Notes: generated from the letters alone by a model not told the origin. A DNA stretch of 64,000 bases from CAWDPQ01 sp049642465 (GCA_049642465.1 JBAROV010000219.1:62001-126000), one strand, 5' to 3'; shown: positions 41,722 through 50,294, numbered from the stretch's first letter. Translations and numbers: made by a program.

Positions 41722-43308
41722 ATGACCTCGCGCATGGCCCGGTCAGCGGGCCTCATCGGCGTCGCGACCATGACCAGCCGACTCCTCGGCGTCGCTCGGG
41801 AAACCGTGCTGGCCGCCATGTTCGGGTCGAGCGCGCAGATGGACGCCTTCAACGTCGCATTCAGGGTTCCCAACCTGCTGCGCGACCTGTTTGCCGAAGG
41901 CGCGATGACCGCAGCATTCGTCCCGACGTTCACGCGGACGCTGACCGAAAAGGGCGCCGCTGACGCGTGGCGGCTCGGGAGCCTCGTCATCAACGCACTC
42001 GTGGTGGTGACAGGCGTTCTCGCCTTGCTTGGAATCGTATTTGCCGCGCCAATTACCGCCGCGCTCGCGCCGGAATATGCGTTGATTCCCGGAAAGCTGG
42101 AACTGACCGCATTCCTCACGCGCGTGATGATGCCGTTCTTCCCGATGATCGCGGTGGCGGCAGGCGCGATGGGCATGCTGAACGCGCGCCATCGCTTCTT
42201 CGTACCGTCGCTCGCACCGGCGATGTTCAACGTGGCCACCATCGCCTGTGCATTGACCATCGCGCCACTCATGCCTCGGTACGGCCAGCAGCCGATCACG
42301 GCGATCGCCATCGGGACGCTCCTCGGCGGCCTGGGACAGATTCTGCTGCAGTGGCCGGTGTTGCGCCGCGAGGGATTCCGTTATCGGCCGATACTCAGTT
42401 TTCGTGACAACGGCGTGCGTGAAGTGCTCAGGCTCATGGTTCCCGGCATCGTTGGTGTTGGTGCGGTGCAAGTCAACGTCGTCGTCAACACGTATCTCGC
42501 GAGCGGCGAACCGCCGGGATCGGTGTCATGGCTGGGCTATGCGTTCCGGCTGATGTACCTTCCAATCGGCCTCTTCGGCGTCTCGATCGCGATCGCTTCG
42601 TTGCCTGACATCTCGCGCCACGCGGTCGCGGACAATCTCGCGGCAATTCGTCAGACGGTTTCACGCGGTCTGCGAATGATGTTGGTACTCAATGTCCCCG
42701 CCACACTCGGGCTCATCGTCCTGGCTGAACCGATTGTGTCGTTGTTGTACGAACGGCGGCAGTTTGGTCCGGCGGATACTTTAGCGACGGCAGGAGCGCT
42801 GGCGTTTTACGCCCCGGGCCTGATTGGCTACTCGGTCGTCAAGATTGCTTCACCGACCTTTTATTCGCTGGGGGACGCGCGTACGCCTGTGACCGTCAGT
42901 GTGTTGTCCGTCGCGGTCAACCTGGCTTTGAACCTCCTCCTCGTGCGGGTGCTCAGTTTTCGTGGACTTGCACTCGGTACTGCGCTGGCGGCGCTCTTCA
43001 ACGCGGGTGCGCTGCTCTGGTTGCTGCGCGGCCGACTCCACGGCCTCGACGGTCGTCCCATCCTCATCGCGGCCATCAAGATTGCCTGCGCCTCGATCCT
43101 GATGGCCGTCGGTGCGCGAGTCTCGTGGAACTGGCTCAACGTCGTGCTTCCAGGCGGCGGAGAACTGCTGCGGATAATTCGCGTGTCTGCCGCAATTGGC
43201 GTGGGACTCGTACTCCTGGCGGCCGGGGCGAAGCTCCTTCGCGTCGAGGAGTTCGACGAAGTATGGCGACGGCTCTTCAGACGAATCTCCCCTCGGCGCG
43301 CTTCGTGA
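41722..43308 (+). CDS. murJ: MurJ lipid II flippase
   Basis: A 528-residue MATE/MOP-superfamily membrane protein of normal MurJ length with about 14 spans. ATG 41722 is chosen because family homology starts there (ARSAGLIGVATMTSRLLGVARETVLAAMFG). Other MurJ features: AFRVPNLLRDLFAEGAMTAAFVPTFT and the conserved Arg and Asp residues therein, and LGYAFRLMYLPIGLFGVSIAIASLPDIS. It flips lipid II to the periplasm for peptidoglycan synthesis, so it belongs functionally with the murE/ftsI cluster at the left edge. The gene lies beyond a terminator and overlaps the MFS gene by 46 bp. Confidence 0.95.
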   Translation: MTSRMARSAGLIGVATMTSRLLGVARETVLAAMFGSSAQMDAFNVAFRVPNLLRDLFAEGAMTAAFVPTFTRTLTEKGAADAWRLGSLVINALVVVTGVLALLGIVFAAPITAALAPEYALIPGKLELTAFLTRVMMPFFPMIAVAAGAMGMLNARHRFFVPSLAPAMFNVATIACALTIAPLMPRYGQQPITAIAIGTLLGGLGQILLQWPVLRREGFRYRPILSFRDNGVREVLRLMVPGIVGVGAVQVNVVVNTYLASGEPPGSVSWLGYAFRLMYLPIGLFGVSIAIASLPDISRHAVADNLAAIRQTVSRGLRMMLVLNVPATLGLIVLAEPIVSLLYERRQFGPADTLATAGALAFYAPGLIGYSVVKIASPTFYSLGDARTPVTVSVLSVAVNLALNLLLVRVLSFRGLALGTALAALFNAGALLWLLRGRLHGLDGRPILIAAIKIACASILMAVGARVSWNWLNVVLPGGGELLRIIRVSAAIGVGLVLLAAGAKLLRVEEFDEVWRRLFRRISPRRAS

Positions 43309-44495
43309 GCAGAGTTCGCGGACCGATCCACCCCACCGTTCTGCTGATGGCCTGTGTCCACATGATGGTGGATGGATACGGGAACATCTTTGCGCCGCTG
43401 CTCCCGCTGCTCATCCCCCGGCTTCACCTTTCGCTCGCCGCTGCAGGCACATTGACGATGCTGTTTCAGTTGTCGGCGTCGGTCGCGCAGATTGGTTTCG
43501 GACACATCGCGGATCGGTGGCGGCCGCGGCTGCTGGTGATGATCGGACCGGTGGTCGCCGTGTCTGTTCTCAGCTTCGTGGGCGCGGCGACGTCTTCGTT
43601 GATGCTTGCGGCCATTCTCATCGTTGGCGGACTTGGCGGCGCCGCGTTTCATCCGCCGGCCGCAGCGCTGGCGCATCGCCTCGGTGGGCCGCGACCGGGC
43701 CTGACCATGTCGGTCTACATTACCGGCGGCACCCTCGGGTTTTCGTTAGGGCCGCTGATGTTCTCGCCATTTGCGGAACGGTTCGGACTCACCTGGACTC
43801 CGCTCCTGGCCCTTCCCGGCCTCGCCGTCGTGGCATTTTTCCTCCGGCGCGTGCCCCCGATGTCCACGCACACCACGGCCGGCGCCGGATTCAGCGCCTT
43901 ACGGCCGTATGCCCGTCCGCTCGCGCTGTTGTACTTCATCGTGGTTCTGAGAACGCTCGCGGCGATCTCGTTCGCCACCTTCATGCCCGTGATGCTCACT
44001 CGACGGGGGATGTCGCTCGCTGCGGCCGGAACAGCGGTGGCGATGTATCTGTTCGCCACAGGCGTCGGCGGGTTCGCCGGCGGACCGACAGCGGATCGGT
44101 TCGGCCCGCGGCGCGTGATTGCCCTGTCACTCGTGCTCTCGTCGCCGTTTCTGTTCATCGCACCCGCGCTGACGGGCTGGCCCTTTCTCGTGACCGTCGC
44201 CATTGGGGGGTTCTTCCTGCAATCGACGCTTCCCGTCAATGTGACCTTCGGTCAGTCGATCGCCCCGGTCAGCGCCGCGACGGTGTCCTCGTTGATGATG
44301 GGCTTCGCCTGGGGAATGGGCGGATTGAGCGTTCCGATTGTCGGCATGATTGCGGACCGAATCGGGATCGAAGCCGCTCTTCGAATCCTTGCGCTCGTCC
44401 CGCTCGCGGCTGCGGCGCTGGCCTTGCCGCTGCCCGCCCGGGCCCATCTCGACGCACCGTCTCGTCCGTCAGAGGTCGGAGTGCCCGAACCCTGA
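43263..44495 (+). CDS. MFS transporter, fosmidomycin-resistance (Fsr)-like
   Basis: A 410-residue major facilitator with about 12 spans, starting at ATG 43263 inside the last codons of murJ. VHMMVDGYGNIFAPLLPLL in span 1 and LGGAAFHPPAAALAHRLGG near the second and third spans are characteristic of the Fsr group; DRWRPRLLVMIG is the loop 2-3 MFS motif. Fsr proteins export fosmidomycin and related compounds, but substrates vary. Coupling to murJ may only reflect gene packing. Substrate unknown. Confidence 0.8.
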   Translation: MATALQTNLPSARFVSRVRGPIHPTVLLMACVHMMVDGYGNIFAPLLPLLIPRLHLSLAAAGTLTMLFQLSASVAQIGFGHIADRWRPRLLVMIGPVVAVSVLSFVGAATSSLMLAAILIVGGLGGAAFHPPAAALAHRLGGPRPGLTMSVYITGGTLGFSLGPLMFSPFAERFGLTWTPLLALPGLAVVAFFLRRVPPMSTHTTAGAGFSALRPYARPLALLYFIVVLRTLAAISFATFMPVMLTRRGMSLAAAGTAVAMYLFATGVGGFAGGPTADRFGPRRVIALSLVLSSPFLFIAPALTGWPFLVTVAIGGFFLQSTLPVNVTFGQSIAPVSAATVSSLMMGFAWGMGGLSVPIVGMIADRIGIEAALRILALVPLAAAALALPLPARAHLDAPSRPSEVGVPEP

Positions 44496-44498
44496 TGA

Positions 44499-44519
44499 TA
44501 CGATAGGGCCCTGGGCCCT
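44499..44519 (+). promoter_or_regulatory. -10-like box and 15-bp palindrome before the rhomboid gene
   Basis: TACGAT (44499-44504) is followed by AGGGCCCTGGGCCCT (44505-44519), a perfect inverted repeat with a one-base centre. The palindrome would span the transcription start, 5 bp before the rhomboid ATG. It looks like an operator; it could also simply be a short hairpin around the start codon. Confidence 0.35.
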
Positions 44520-44524
44520 CTTCC

Positions 44525-45262
44525 ATGCGTCGCTATTCCTCACGTCCTTCCTCTCTGAGTTACGCCTTCGGGCCAGGGCCTGTGTCTCCCGCGGTGAAGT
44601 GGATCATCATCGCGAACATCGCGATGTTCCTCGCGACCCTCGTCTATCCACCCCTCATCGAGATGCTCGGACTCAGTCCGCAGCGCGTCGTTGAGCGGGG
44701 ATGGATTTGGCAACTCGCCACCTACATGTTTCTGCACGGAGGCGTGTTCCACATCCTGTTCAACATGCTCGGCATCTGGATGTTCGGTACCGAGCTCGAA
44801 CGGCTCTGGGGAACGCGGTTCTTCGTTCGTTTCTATGCCATCACGGGGATAGGCGCCGGTATCACGGTTGTCGCGGTGTGTCTCCTGCCGTTTGACGCGG
44901 CGGCGAGAGAGTACGCCGCGTGGACCATCGGCGCGTCGGGGGCCCTCTACGCCTTGCTGATGGCGTTCGCCCTCCACTTCCCCGAACGGCCGATATTGAT
45001 GTTTCTGTTGTTTCCAATTCCGGCGAAGTACTTCGTCATCATCATCGGCGCCATCGCGTTTCTGTCGGGTCCAGGTGGACAGGTCTCCAACACCGCACAT
45101 CTCGGCGGACTTCTCTTCGGCTATTTCTATCTTCGCGGCGGACGGGGCGGGCTGATGGCCGAGGTCAAGTACCGATATCTCAAGTGGAAGATGAATCGGC
45201 TGCGCCGGAAATTCGACGTCTACTCGGGTGGCCGCTCGGACTGGGACCGGAGGGTCCACTAG
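44525..45262 (+). CDS. Rhomboid-family intramembrane serine protease
   Basis: A 245-residue protein with six membrane spans. Catalytic Ser138 sits in GASGALY and catalytic His192 in TAHLGGLLFG. The conserved HGGVFHILFNMLGIWMFG loop near 76-93 carries the oxyanion-site Asn. The C-terminus is soluble and basic (KYRYLKWKMNRLRRKF) and ends in a short Arg-rich segment. It should cleave membrane substrates; these cannot be named from sequence. The stop is followed by the large palindromic repeat. Confidence 0.92.
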   Translation: MRRYSSRPSSLSYAFGPGPVSPAVKWIIIANIAMFLATLVYPPLIEMLGLSPQRVVERGWIWQLATYMFLHGGVFHILFNMLGIWMFGTELERLWGTRFFVRFYAITGIGAGITVVAVCLLPFDAAAREYAAWTIGASGALYALLMAFALHFPERPILMFLLFPIPAKYFVIIIGAIAFLSGPGGQVSNTAHLGGLLFGYFYLRGGRGGLMAEVKYRYLKWKMNRLRRKFDVYSGGRSDWDRRVH

Positions 45263-45271
45263 TGGCGCGTA

Positions 45272-45436
45272 ACAGCTGAATCGATATCGCTGCGGGCGCC
45301 CACGCGGGTCCTGTCGCGCGGCAGCCCATTCGGATGCAAGCGCGACTCGACGAGGTGCACGGGTACCCGCGCTTGATCCGAATGGGCGCCCGCCGCGCGC
45401 CACCCGCGAGCCCGCGGTCGCTACCGATTCAGCTGT
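45272..45436. repeat. 165-bp imperfect inverted repeat between convergent genes
   Basis: Outer arms are exact: ACAGCTGAATCG (45272-45283) and CGATTCAGCTGT (45425-45436). Inner arms also match: CCCATTCGGAT with GCAAGCGCG (45325-45344) against CGCGCTTGATCCGAATGGG (45368-45386, one gap). The middle contains GTGCAC and GGGTACCC. It fills most of the 194-bp gap 45263-45456 between the rhomboid and cupin genes. It may be a MITE or REP/BIME-like element, or a two-way terminator. No T-run is present, and no second copy was noticed in the window. Confidence 0.75.
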
Positions 45437-45456
45437 GACAGCCCACTAGCCTCCCG

Positions 45457-45819
45457 CTAACTGCGAAAGTACGTATCGGTGTGGTCCAGCCAGTCCTGCC
45501 GAATAGGGCTGAAGATGTCGAGTTCGAACGTGTCATCGAGCGCTTCGGCCTGGTGCTTGACCCATGACGGGATGTGAAGCACTTCGCCTTCGCGCACGGT
45601 GATTTCCTCGCCATTGATCAGAAACTTCAGCGCCCCCTGCAGCACGTAGGTCATCTGCTCGCTCTCGTGGGAGTGCATCGGCACGAGGGCCCCCTTCTTG
45701 AGGTAGATCTGCGCGACCATTTCGCGCTCGCCGGTTACGAGTTTGCGCGAGATCATTTCGGTCACTTTTTCGAGCGCGATCTCATCCCACCGGTGAAGCC
45801 TGACGGTCTGTGTACTCAC
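45457..45819 (-). CDS. Single-domain cupin protein
   Basis: A 120-residue protein starting at GTG 45819. The cupin metal-binding motif MHSHESEQMTYVLQGALKF lies at about 68-86, with His, His, Glu and the later His in PSWVKHQAEAL near 101-111. Such single cupins are small metal-binding enzymes or sensors acting on sugars, polyols or small acids. No substrate can be assigned. It is divergent from the E1 gene, and both have TATAAT boxes in the 105-bp gap between them. Confidence 0.85.
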   Translation of the reverse strand: MSTQTVRLHRWDEIALEKVTEMISRKLVTGEREMVAQIYLKKGALVPMHSHESEQMTYVLQGALKFLINGEEITVREGEVLHIPSWVKHQAEALDDTFELDIFSPIRQDWLDHTDTYFRS

Positions 45820-45865
45820 GGAGCGGACCTTTCAAGTTGTTGAATTCGCAGCAAAAAGGGGCGTG

Positions 45866-45871
45866 ATTATA
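45866..45871 (-). promoter_or_regulatory. -10 box of the cupin gene
   Basis: A perfect TATAAT on the minus strand, 46 nt before the cupin GTG. No good -35 is visible at 16-18 bp; the spacing is compatible with a leader carrying a ribosome binding site (GAAAGGT near 45830). Confidence 0.55.
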
Positions 45872-45908
45872 GCATCCGGGTCTCGAGATGACGCTCGACG
45901 TGGACTGC

Positions 45909-45914
45909 TATAAT
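45909..45914 (+). promoter_or_regulatory. -10 box of the 2-oxoacid dehydrogenase E1 gene
   Basis: A perfect TATAAT on the plus strand ends 10 nt before ATG 45925. An ATG at 45913 overlaps it and is therefore an unlikely start. No consensus -35 is seen. Initiation near 45921 would give an almost leaderless message. Confidence 0.5.
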
Positions 45915-45924
45915 GCCAGCGTCC

Positions 45925-48048
45925 ATGAAGGGATCGGCCGTTACGAACGGCAGGATCGCGGCGGCTCACGGCTTGACGCGGGACGACCTCCTCCGCGTGT
46001 ACCGGACGATGGTCCTGTCGCGAAAGATCGACGACAAGGAGATCCAACTCAAGAACCAGAGCCTGATCTTCTTCCAGATCAGCGGTGCCGGCCACGAGGC
46101 CGTCCTGGTCGCCGCAGGCATGGTCCTCAGGTCAGGTTATGACTGGTTCTACCCGTATTATCGCGACCGCGCCCTGTGCCTCACGCTCGGCGTGACCGCG
46201 TACGACATGCTGCTGAGCGGCGTCGGCGCCAAGGACGATCCCAGTTCCGGCGGACGACAGATGCCGTCGCACTGGGGCGATCGTCGGTTCAATATCGTTT
46301 CACAATCGAGTCCCACTGGAACCCAGTGTCTGCAGGCGATCGGCGCCGCGGAGGCCGGCCGTCTCTACGAGCGAGTGATCGAGATTGACGGCCGCGAGTC
46401 GCGCTTCCACGGGGACGAAATCACGTACGTGTCTGTGGGTGAGGGGGCGACGAGCGAAGGAGAGTTCTGGGAGTCGCTCAACGCCGCCTGCCTTGCGCGC
46501 CTGCCGGTGCTCTACCTCATCGAGGACAACGGCTACGCGATTTCCGTCCCGGTCGAAGTCCAGACCGCCGGCGGCGACATCTCGAAGCTTGTCTCTTCAT
46601 TCCCGCACTTGTTCGTGCAGAGCATCGACGGCACGGATTTCCCGACGAGCTATCGTGCGCTCAAAGATGCGGCGATTTACGTCCGCGCACGCAAGGGTCC
46701 CGCACTCGTCCACGCGCGCGTGACGCGCCCCTATTCGCATTCGTTGTCGGACGACGAGCGGCTGTACAAAACGGCGGACGAGCGCAGCGCGGAAGCCAAA
46801 CGTGACCCGATCACGAGGCTGGCGGCATTTCTCACCGCCGAGGGACTCGCCACCGAAGCCGATCTCGAAGGGATCGTGACACAGGTCGAGCGCGAGATCA
46901 GCGAAGCGGCGGACCGGGCCATCCAATCGGAGAAGCCCGCGGCAGAGACCGCGACGCTCCACGTCTACTCGCCAGACGTTGATCCGACGTCCGACGCCTT
47001 CAATACGGCGCCAGTCCCCGAAGGCAAGCCGGAGACGATGGTCGCGGCCATCAATCGCACGCTGAAGGATGAGCTCGCGCGCGACGCTCGCATCGTGGTG
47101 TTTGGCGAAGACGTCGCCGACTGCAGCCGCCTCTCGGCCCTCGGCTCGGTGCCCGGCAAGGGTGGCGTCTTCAAGGTGACTCACGGCTTGCAGCGGACGT
47201 TCGGGAGCGATCGGGTGTTCAACTCGCCGCTTGCCGAGGCGAGCATCATCGGTCGCGGGATTGGAATGGCCACGCGCGGTCTGAAACCAGTCGTCGAAAT
47301 CCAGTTCTTCGATTACATCTGGCCGGCGATGATGCAGCTTCGTGATGAAATGTCGATGCTGCGTTACCGCTCGAATAACGCATTTGCCTGTCCGATGGTG
47401 GTGCGCGTGGCGATTGGAGGATACCTCCGCGGAGGCGCCCCCTATCACAGCCAATCGGGAGAGAGCATCTTCGCGCATTGCCCCGGGATCCGGATTGCGT
47501 ACCCGTCAAACGCACAGGATGCTGCCGGGCTGCTGCGCACGGCTGTCCGATGCGACGACCCGGTTCTCTTTCTCGAGCACAAACACCTGTATCGCCAGAC
47601 CTACAACAAGGGGGAATACCCCGGACGGGATTACATGGTCCCGTTTGGCAAGGCTGCCGTCCGGCGTGAAGGTACCGACGTGGCGGTGATCACGTGGGGA
47701 GCCCTGGTTCAGCGGTCGCTGCTGGCGGCTCAACAGGCAGAGAAGTTCGGCATCAGCGCGACGGTCATCGACCTCCGGACGATTTCCCCTTACGACTGGG
47801 ACGGCATTGCTGCGGCGGTTGCGCGCACCAATCGGGTCGTGATCGCGCACGAAGATCAGTTGACCTGCGGGTTTGGCGCAGAGATCGCCGCGAGAATTGC
47901 CGGGGAGCTCTTCAGCCAGCTCGATGCGCCAATCAGGCGCGTGGCCGCGCTCGATACACCCGTCGCCTACTACCCGGCGCTCGAAGAGTTCATCCTCCCC
48001 CAGGCGGCCGACGTCCTCAAGGCCATCCAGGAAACCGCCGCATACTAA
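45925..48048 (+). CDS. Fused alpha-beta E1 component of a 2-oxoacid dehydrogenase
   Basis: About 707 residues; ATG 45925 is preferred over 45913, which lies in the promoter. Residues 1-320 match the E1 alpha subunit, with TPP-binding SVGEGATSEGEFWESLNAA and LIEDNGYAI near 172-210. Residues about 370 to the end match E1 beta (FGEDVADCSRLSALGSVPGKGGVF, EIQFFDYIWPAMMQLRDEMS, RVAIGGYLRGGAPYHSQSGE). Together they decarboxylate pyruvate or a branched-chain 2-oxoacid and pass the acyl group to lipoyl-E2. No E2 or E3 is adjacent. The fused form is known from several phyla. Which 2-oxoacid is used cannot be told from sequence. Confidence 0.88.
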   Translation: MKGSAVTNGRIAAAHGLTRDDLLRVYRTMVLSRKIDDKEIQLKNQSLIFFQISGAGHEAVLVAAGMVLRSGYDWFYPYYRDRALCLTLGVTAYDMLLSGVGAKDDPSSGGRQMPSHWGDRRFNIVSQSSPTGTQCLQAIGAAEAGRLYERVIEIDGRESRFHGDEITYVSVGEGATSEGEFWESLNAACLARLPVLYLIEDNGYAISVPVEVQTAGGDISKLVSSFPHLFVQSIDGTDFPTSYRALKDAAIYVRARKGPALVHARVTRPYSHSLSDDERLYKTADERSAEAKRDPITRLAAFLTAEGLATEADLEGIVTQVEREISEAADRAIQSEKPAAETATLHVYSPDVDPTSDAFNTAPVPEGKPETMVAAINRTLKDELARDARIVVFGEDVADCSRLSALGSVPGKGGVFKVTHGLQRTFGSDRVFNSPLAEASIIGRGIGMATRGLKPVVEIQFFDYIWPAMMQLRDEMSMLRYRSNNAFACPMVVRVAIGGYLRGGAPYHSQSGESIFAHCPGIRIAYPSNAQDAAGLLRTAVRCDDPVLFLEHKHLYRQTYNKGEYPGRDYMVPFGKAAVRREGTDVAVITWGALVQRSLLAAQQAEKFGISATVIDLRTISPYDWDGIAAAVARTNRVVIAHEDQLTCGFGAEIAARIAGELFSQLDAPIRRVAALDTPVAYYPALEEFILPQAADVLKAIQETAAY

Positions 48049-48053
48049 TTCCG

Positions 48054-49196
48054 ATGGTGAAGCGCGGCGCGGCAGTGCTCGGCGCTGCCCTCTTGATCAG
48101 TGCTCGCGGGGCCCCACCCCCGCTCCCACCCCACCGCGCAGAAGACGCACGGCCGGGACCCCGGCTCGCGACGGCTCGACTCGCGGACGTTCGCTCGCTG
48201 CGGCCGCAGGCGCTCTCGGTCGCGCTGGAAGTCGCCGGCACGCCCCAGGCATCCGTCGAAGTGCTCAAGTCGATTGCGGCGTTGCCGCCGCACATAGCCG
48301 GCCGCTTCGACGAACTGTCTGCCTGCCAGCGTTCCGTTGACGGTGATTACCTGGTGTTCGATCGCCGTTCACATATGGTGTTCAAGGTGGCTTCGTCATT
48401 CGAAGGCCAACCGAAGGAGGTCGTCGGCGTGGGTGTCGAACCGGGCCGCATTCTGAACCCGAGTTCGTTTGACGTCGGACCTGACCGGACGTTCGTCATC
48501 GCAGACGCGCCGTACGGCACGCCGCGCGTGCAAGTGTTCTTCGAAACCGGCGCGCGAATCGGCGGATTCACGTTGCCACGGACGCGCAGCCCCTTCGTGA
48601 CACTCGAGCAAATCGTGGTGAATGGCGTCGGTGCGGTCGAATTTACCGGCCAGTCGGTGCTGGTCAGTCAACCCGACTCAGGTTCGCTCATCACCGAGTA
48701 CACCCTCGATGGAAAGCTGATCCGCGCGTTCGGTCATCTCCGACGGACCGGGCAGGAATCCGATCCCGACGTGCACCTCGCGCTAAACGTGGGCCGTATC
48801 GTAGCGAACCCGCAAGGTGGCTACTATTACGTGTTCATCGCGGGCGACCCGGTGTTTCAAAAGTACAACGAGTCGGGCAAGTTGGTTTTCGAGCGGCACA
48901 TCGAGGGACAGGAACTCGATGAGTTCATTCGCACCGCGCCCACCACCTGGCGCCGGCGCGCGGCGTCAAATGAGATTCCACTCGTCAGGGCCGCTGTCCG
49001 GACTGCCGCAGCTGACGCGGCTGGCAACCTCTGGGTATCGCTCTCCGTCCCCTACACGTACGTGTATGACTCAACCGGCCAGAAGCGCCGGACGGTCCAG
49101 TTGGTCGGCGCCGGCCCGATATTGCCCATTGCGCTGACATTCGACCGGACCGGCCACCTGCTCGTCACACCCGGCTGCTACGTCTTCAAACCCTAG
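48054..49196 (+). CDS. Secreted 6-bladed beta-propeller-like protein
   Basis: A 380-residue protein starting 5 bp after the E1 stop. A basic, hydrophobic start (MVKRGAAVLGAALLISA) may be a signal peptide. It continues into a GC-rich Pro/Arg stretch encoded partly by the 25-bp repeat at 48101-48125. The rest has repeated NHL/6-bladed propeller-like strands, such as VFKVASSFEGQPKEVVGVG, DVGPDRTFVIADAPYGTPRVQVFF and NVGRIVANPQGGYYYVFIAGD. These proteins are usually periplasmic or surface-bound and bind other proteins. No specific function is apparent. Confidence 0.65.
   Translation: MVKRGAAVLGAALLISARGAPPPLPPHRAEDARPGPRLATARLADVRSLRPQALSVALEVAGTPQASVEVLKSIAALPPHIAGRFDELSACQRSVDGDYLVFDRRSHMVFKVASSFEGQPKEVVGVGVEPGRILNPSSFDVGPDRTFVIADAPYGTPRVQVFFETGARIGGFTLPRTRSPFVTLEQIVVNGVGAVEFTGQSVLVSQPDSGSLITEYTLDGKLIRAFGHLRRTGQESDPDVHLALNVGRIVANPQGGYYYVFIAGDPVFQKYNESGKLVFERHIEGQELDEFIRTAPTTWRRRAASNEIPLVRAAVRTAAADAAGNLWVSLSVPYTYVYDSTGQKRRTVQLVGAGPILPIALTFDRTGHLLVTPGCYVFKP
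48101..48125. repeat. 25-bp GC-rich dispersed repeat, copy 1
   Basis: Identical over 25 bp to 61636-61660 (TGCTCGCGGGGCC then CACCCCCGCTC). This copy lies in the signal-peptide-proximal coding region of the beta-propeller-like gene and encodes ARGAPPPL. The matching length is far beyond chance between unrelated genes. Confidence 0.75.
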
Positions 49197-49230
49197 TCAC
49201 TCTGGTGGCTTCCGCCTTCAGGCGGGCGAT

Positions 49231-49641
49231 CTACATCAGCTTCCCGACTGCCCCGAGATCGAGATTGAGATCCTCCGGCGCCAGACCAAACTGCGCGCCG
49301 ATTTCGCGGACGGCTTCTTCGAGCCGCATGAGCGCGAGCCCGACCGACTCCGTCTGTTCGTCCGTCAACGTCCCTGCCTCCATCCGTCTGATGGCCTGCC
49401 GCTCGAGAAGTTGTCGAATGAAATCAACCAGCGTCAGGACGAGCTTCGCGACGGATTTGCGAACGTCGTCCGGGTCGGCGTTCCATCGCGGCGGCCCGGA
49501 ATTGTTGGCGAACCGCTGGAGCTGCTCTCGCATGGCTTCGAGCTCCTCCACTTCCGCCCGAGCTACATCAAGAGCGACCGGCGCTGGTCGTTTGACCGGC
49601 GATTTTGCTCGGCGTCGGCGGTTGGAAGGCGTCTTCTTCAT
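49231..49641 (-). CDS. gvpK: Gas vesicle protein GvpK
   Basis: A 136-residue protein from ATG 49641, overlapping the preceding stop by 3 bp. A short basic N-terminus is followed by the GvpK core: RWNADPDDVRKSVAKLVLTLVDFIRQLLERQAIRRM, LTDEQTESVGLALMRLEEA and the DLNLDLGAVGKLM end. GvpK is a conserved minor gas vesicle protein needed for assembly. An upstream in-frame ATG at 49701 would add about 20 residues but runs over the previous gene. It is the last gene of the operon; the beta-propeller-like gene converges from the left. Confidence 0.95.
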   Translation of the reverse strand: MKKTPSNRRRRAKSPVKRPAPVALDVARAEVEELEAMREQLQRFANNSGPPRWNADPDDVRKSVAKLVLTLVDFIRQLLERQAIRRMEAGTLTDEQTESVGLALMRLEEAVREIGAQFGLAPEDLNLDLGAVGKLM

Positions 49642-50294
49642 CGCGGCAGCTCTGGCGCGAAGGCAAACGGCGGCCACGGTCCGCTGAGCGATATGCGCCA
49701 CGGGTCAATCAGGTCTGACGCGTCTTTCGCCGCTTGGATGTACGCCGGCACATGATTTCGATCCACGAGATGAAATACTGTCAGCCGAACGGTTCCCCGT
49801 CCCGGTTGCGTGCGCTCGTCTACGACGAACCGGCTCACAGCCTCGCGAAACGGTGAAGCCGCCGGCGGATAAGTCTGCGCCGCCAGTCGGTGAGCAAGAT
49901 AGTCAGCGCCGCCGGCTGCTGGAACGGGTGCGGGAGCCGCCGGACCGACGAACCGGATCGTCATTTGTTGTCGTCCTCGCACATGGGCCAGGGCTTTGGC
50001 CAACACTTCAGCGGAGGGGCGGACGACATCGGCGATGCGCGCGGCAGTCATGCGTGCCCCGAACCGGACCGGCAGAATCGGATCGAAACGTCTCGCAAGC
50101 TCGAGGACGATCGCATGCTGGTCCCGAAGCGCCTCTTCGACGGGAAGTTCGTGTGGCGACCCGACAATGACAGCAATCCGTCCAACCGGCAAAACGCGAA
50201 CGAAACGGCCCGCCACGCGAACGCGGGCCGGCAAAGGGCCTGCGGCGAGCGCAAAGACCTGCCAATCCTCATCGCGAGGGCGACGATGGGCCAT
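49638..50294 (-). CDS. GvpL/GvpF-family gas vesicle protein (third copy)
   Basis: A 218-residue protein of the GvpL/GvpF family. It has the family patterns VFALAAG at the start, VRVLPVGRIAVIVGSPHELP, DQHAIVLELARRFDPILPVRFGARM and the conserved end ISLSGPWPPFAFAPELPR. GvpF/L proteins are shell-assembly accessory factors. It is the shortest of the three copies here. It overlaps gvpS by 26 bp and gvpK by 4 bp. Confidence 0.9.
   Translation of the reverse strand: MAHRRPRDEDWQVFALAAGPLPARVRVAGRFVRVLPVGRIAVIVGSPHELPVEEALRDQHAIVLELARRFDPILPVRFGARMTAARIADVVRPSAEVLAKALAHVRGRQQMTIRFVGPAAPAPVPAAGGADYLAHRLAAQTYPPAASPFREAVSRFVVDERTQPGRGTVRLTVFHLVDRNHVPAYIQAAKDASDLIDPWRISLSGPWPPFAFAPELPR

Noticed and set aside
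45263..45456. A tRNA or other structured RNA in the rhomboid-cupin gap.
   Set aside because: The palindrome has no cloverleaf pattern or CCA-type end; a repeat element is the better description.
45913..45924. ATG 45913 as start of the E1 gene.
   Set aside because: It overlaps the TATAAT box at 45909-45914, so it would lie upstream of the expected transcript start; ATG 45925 fits better.
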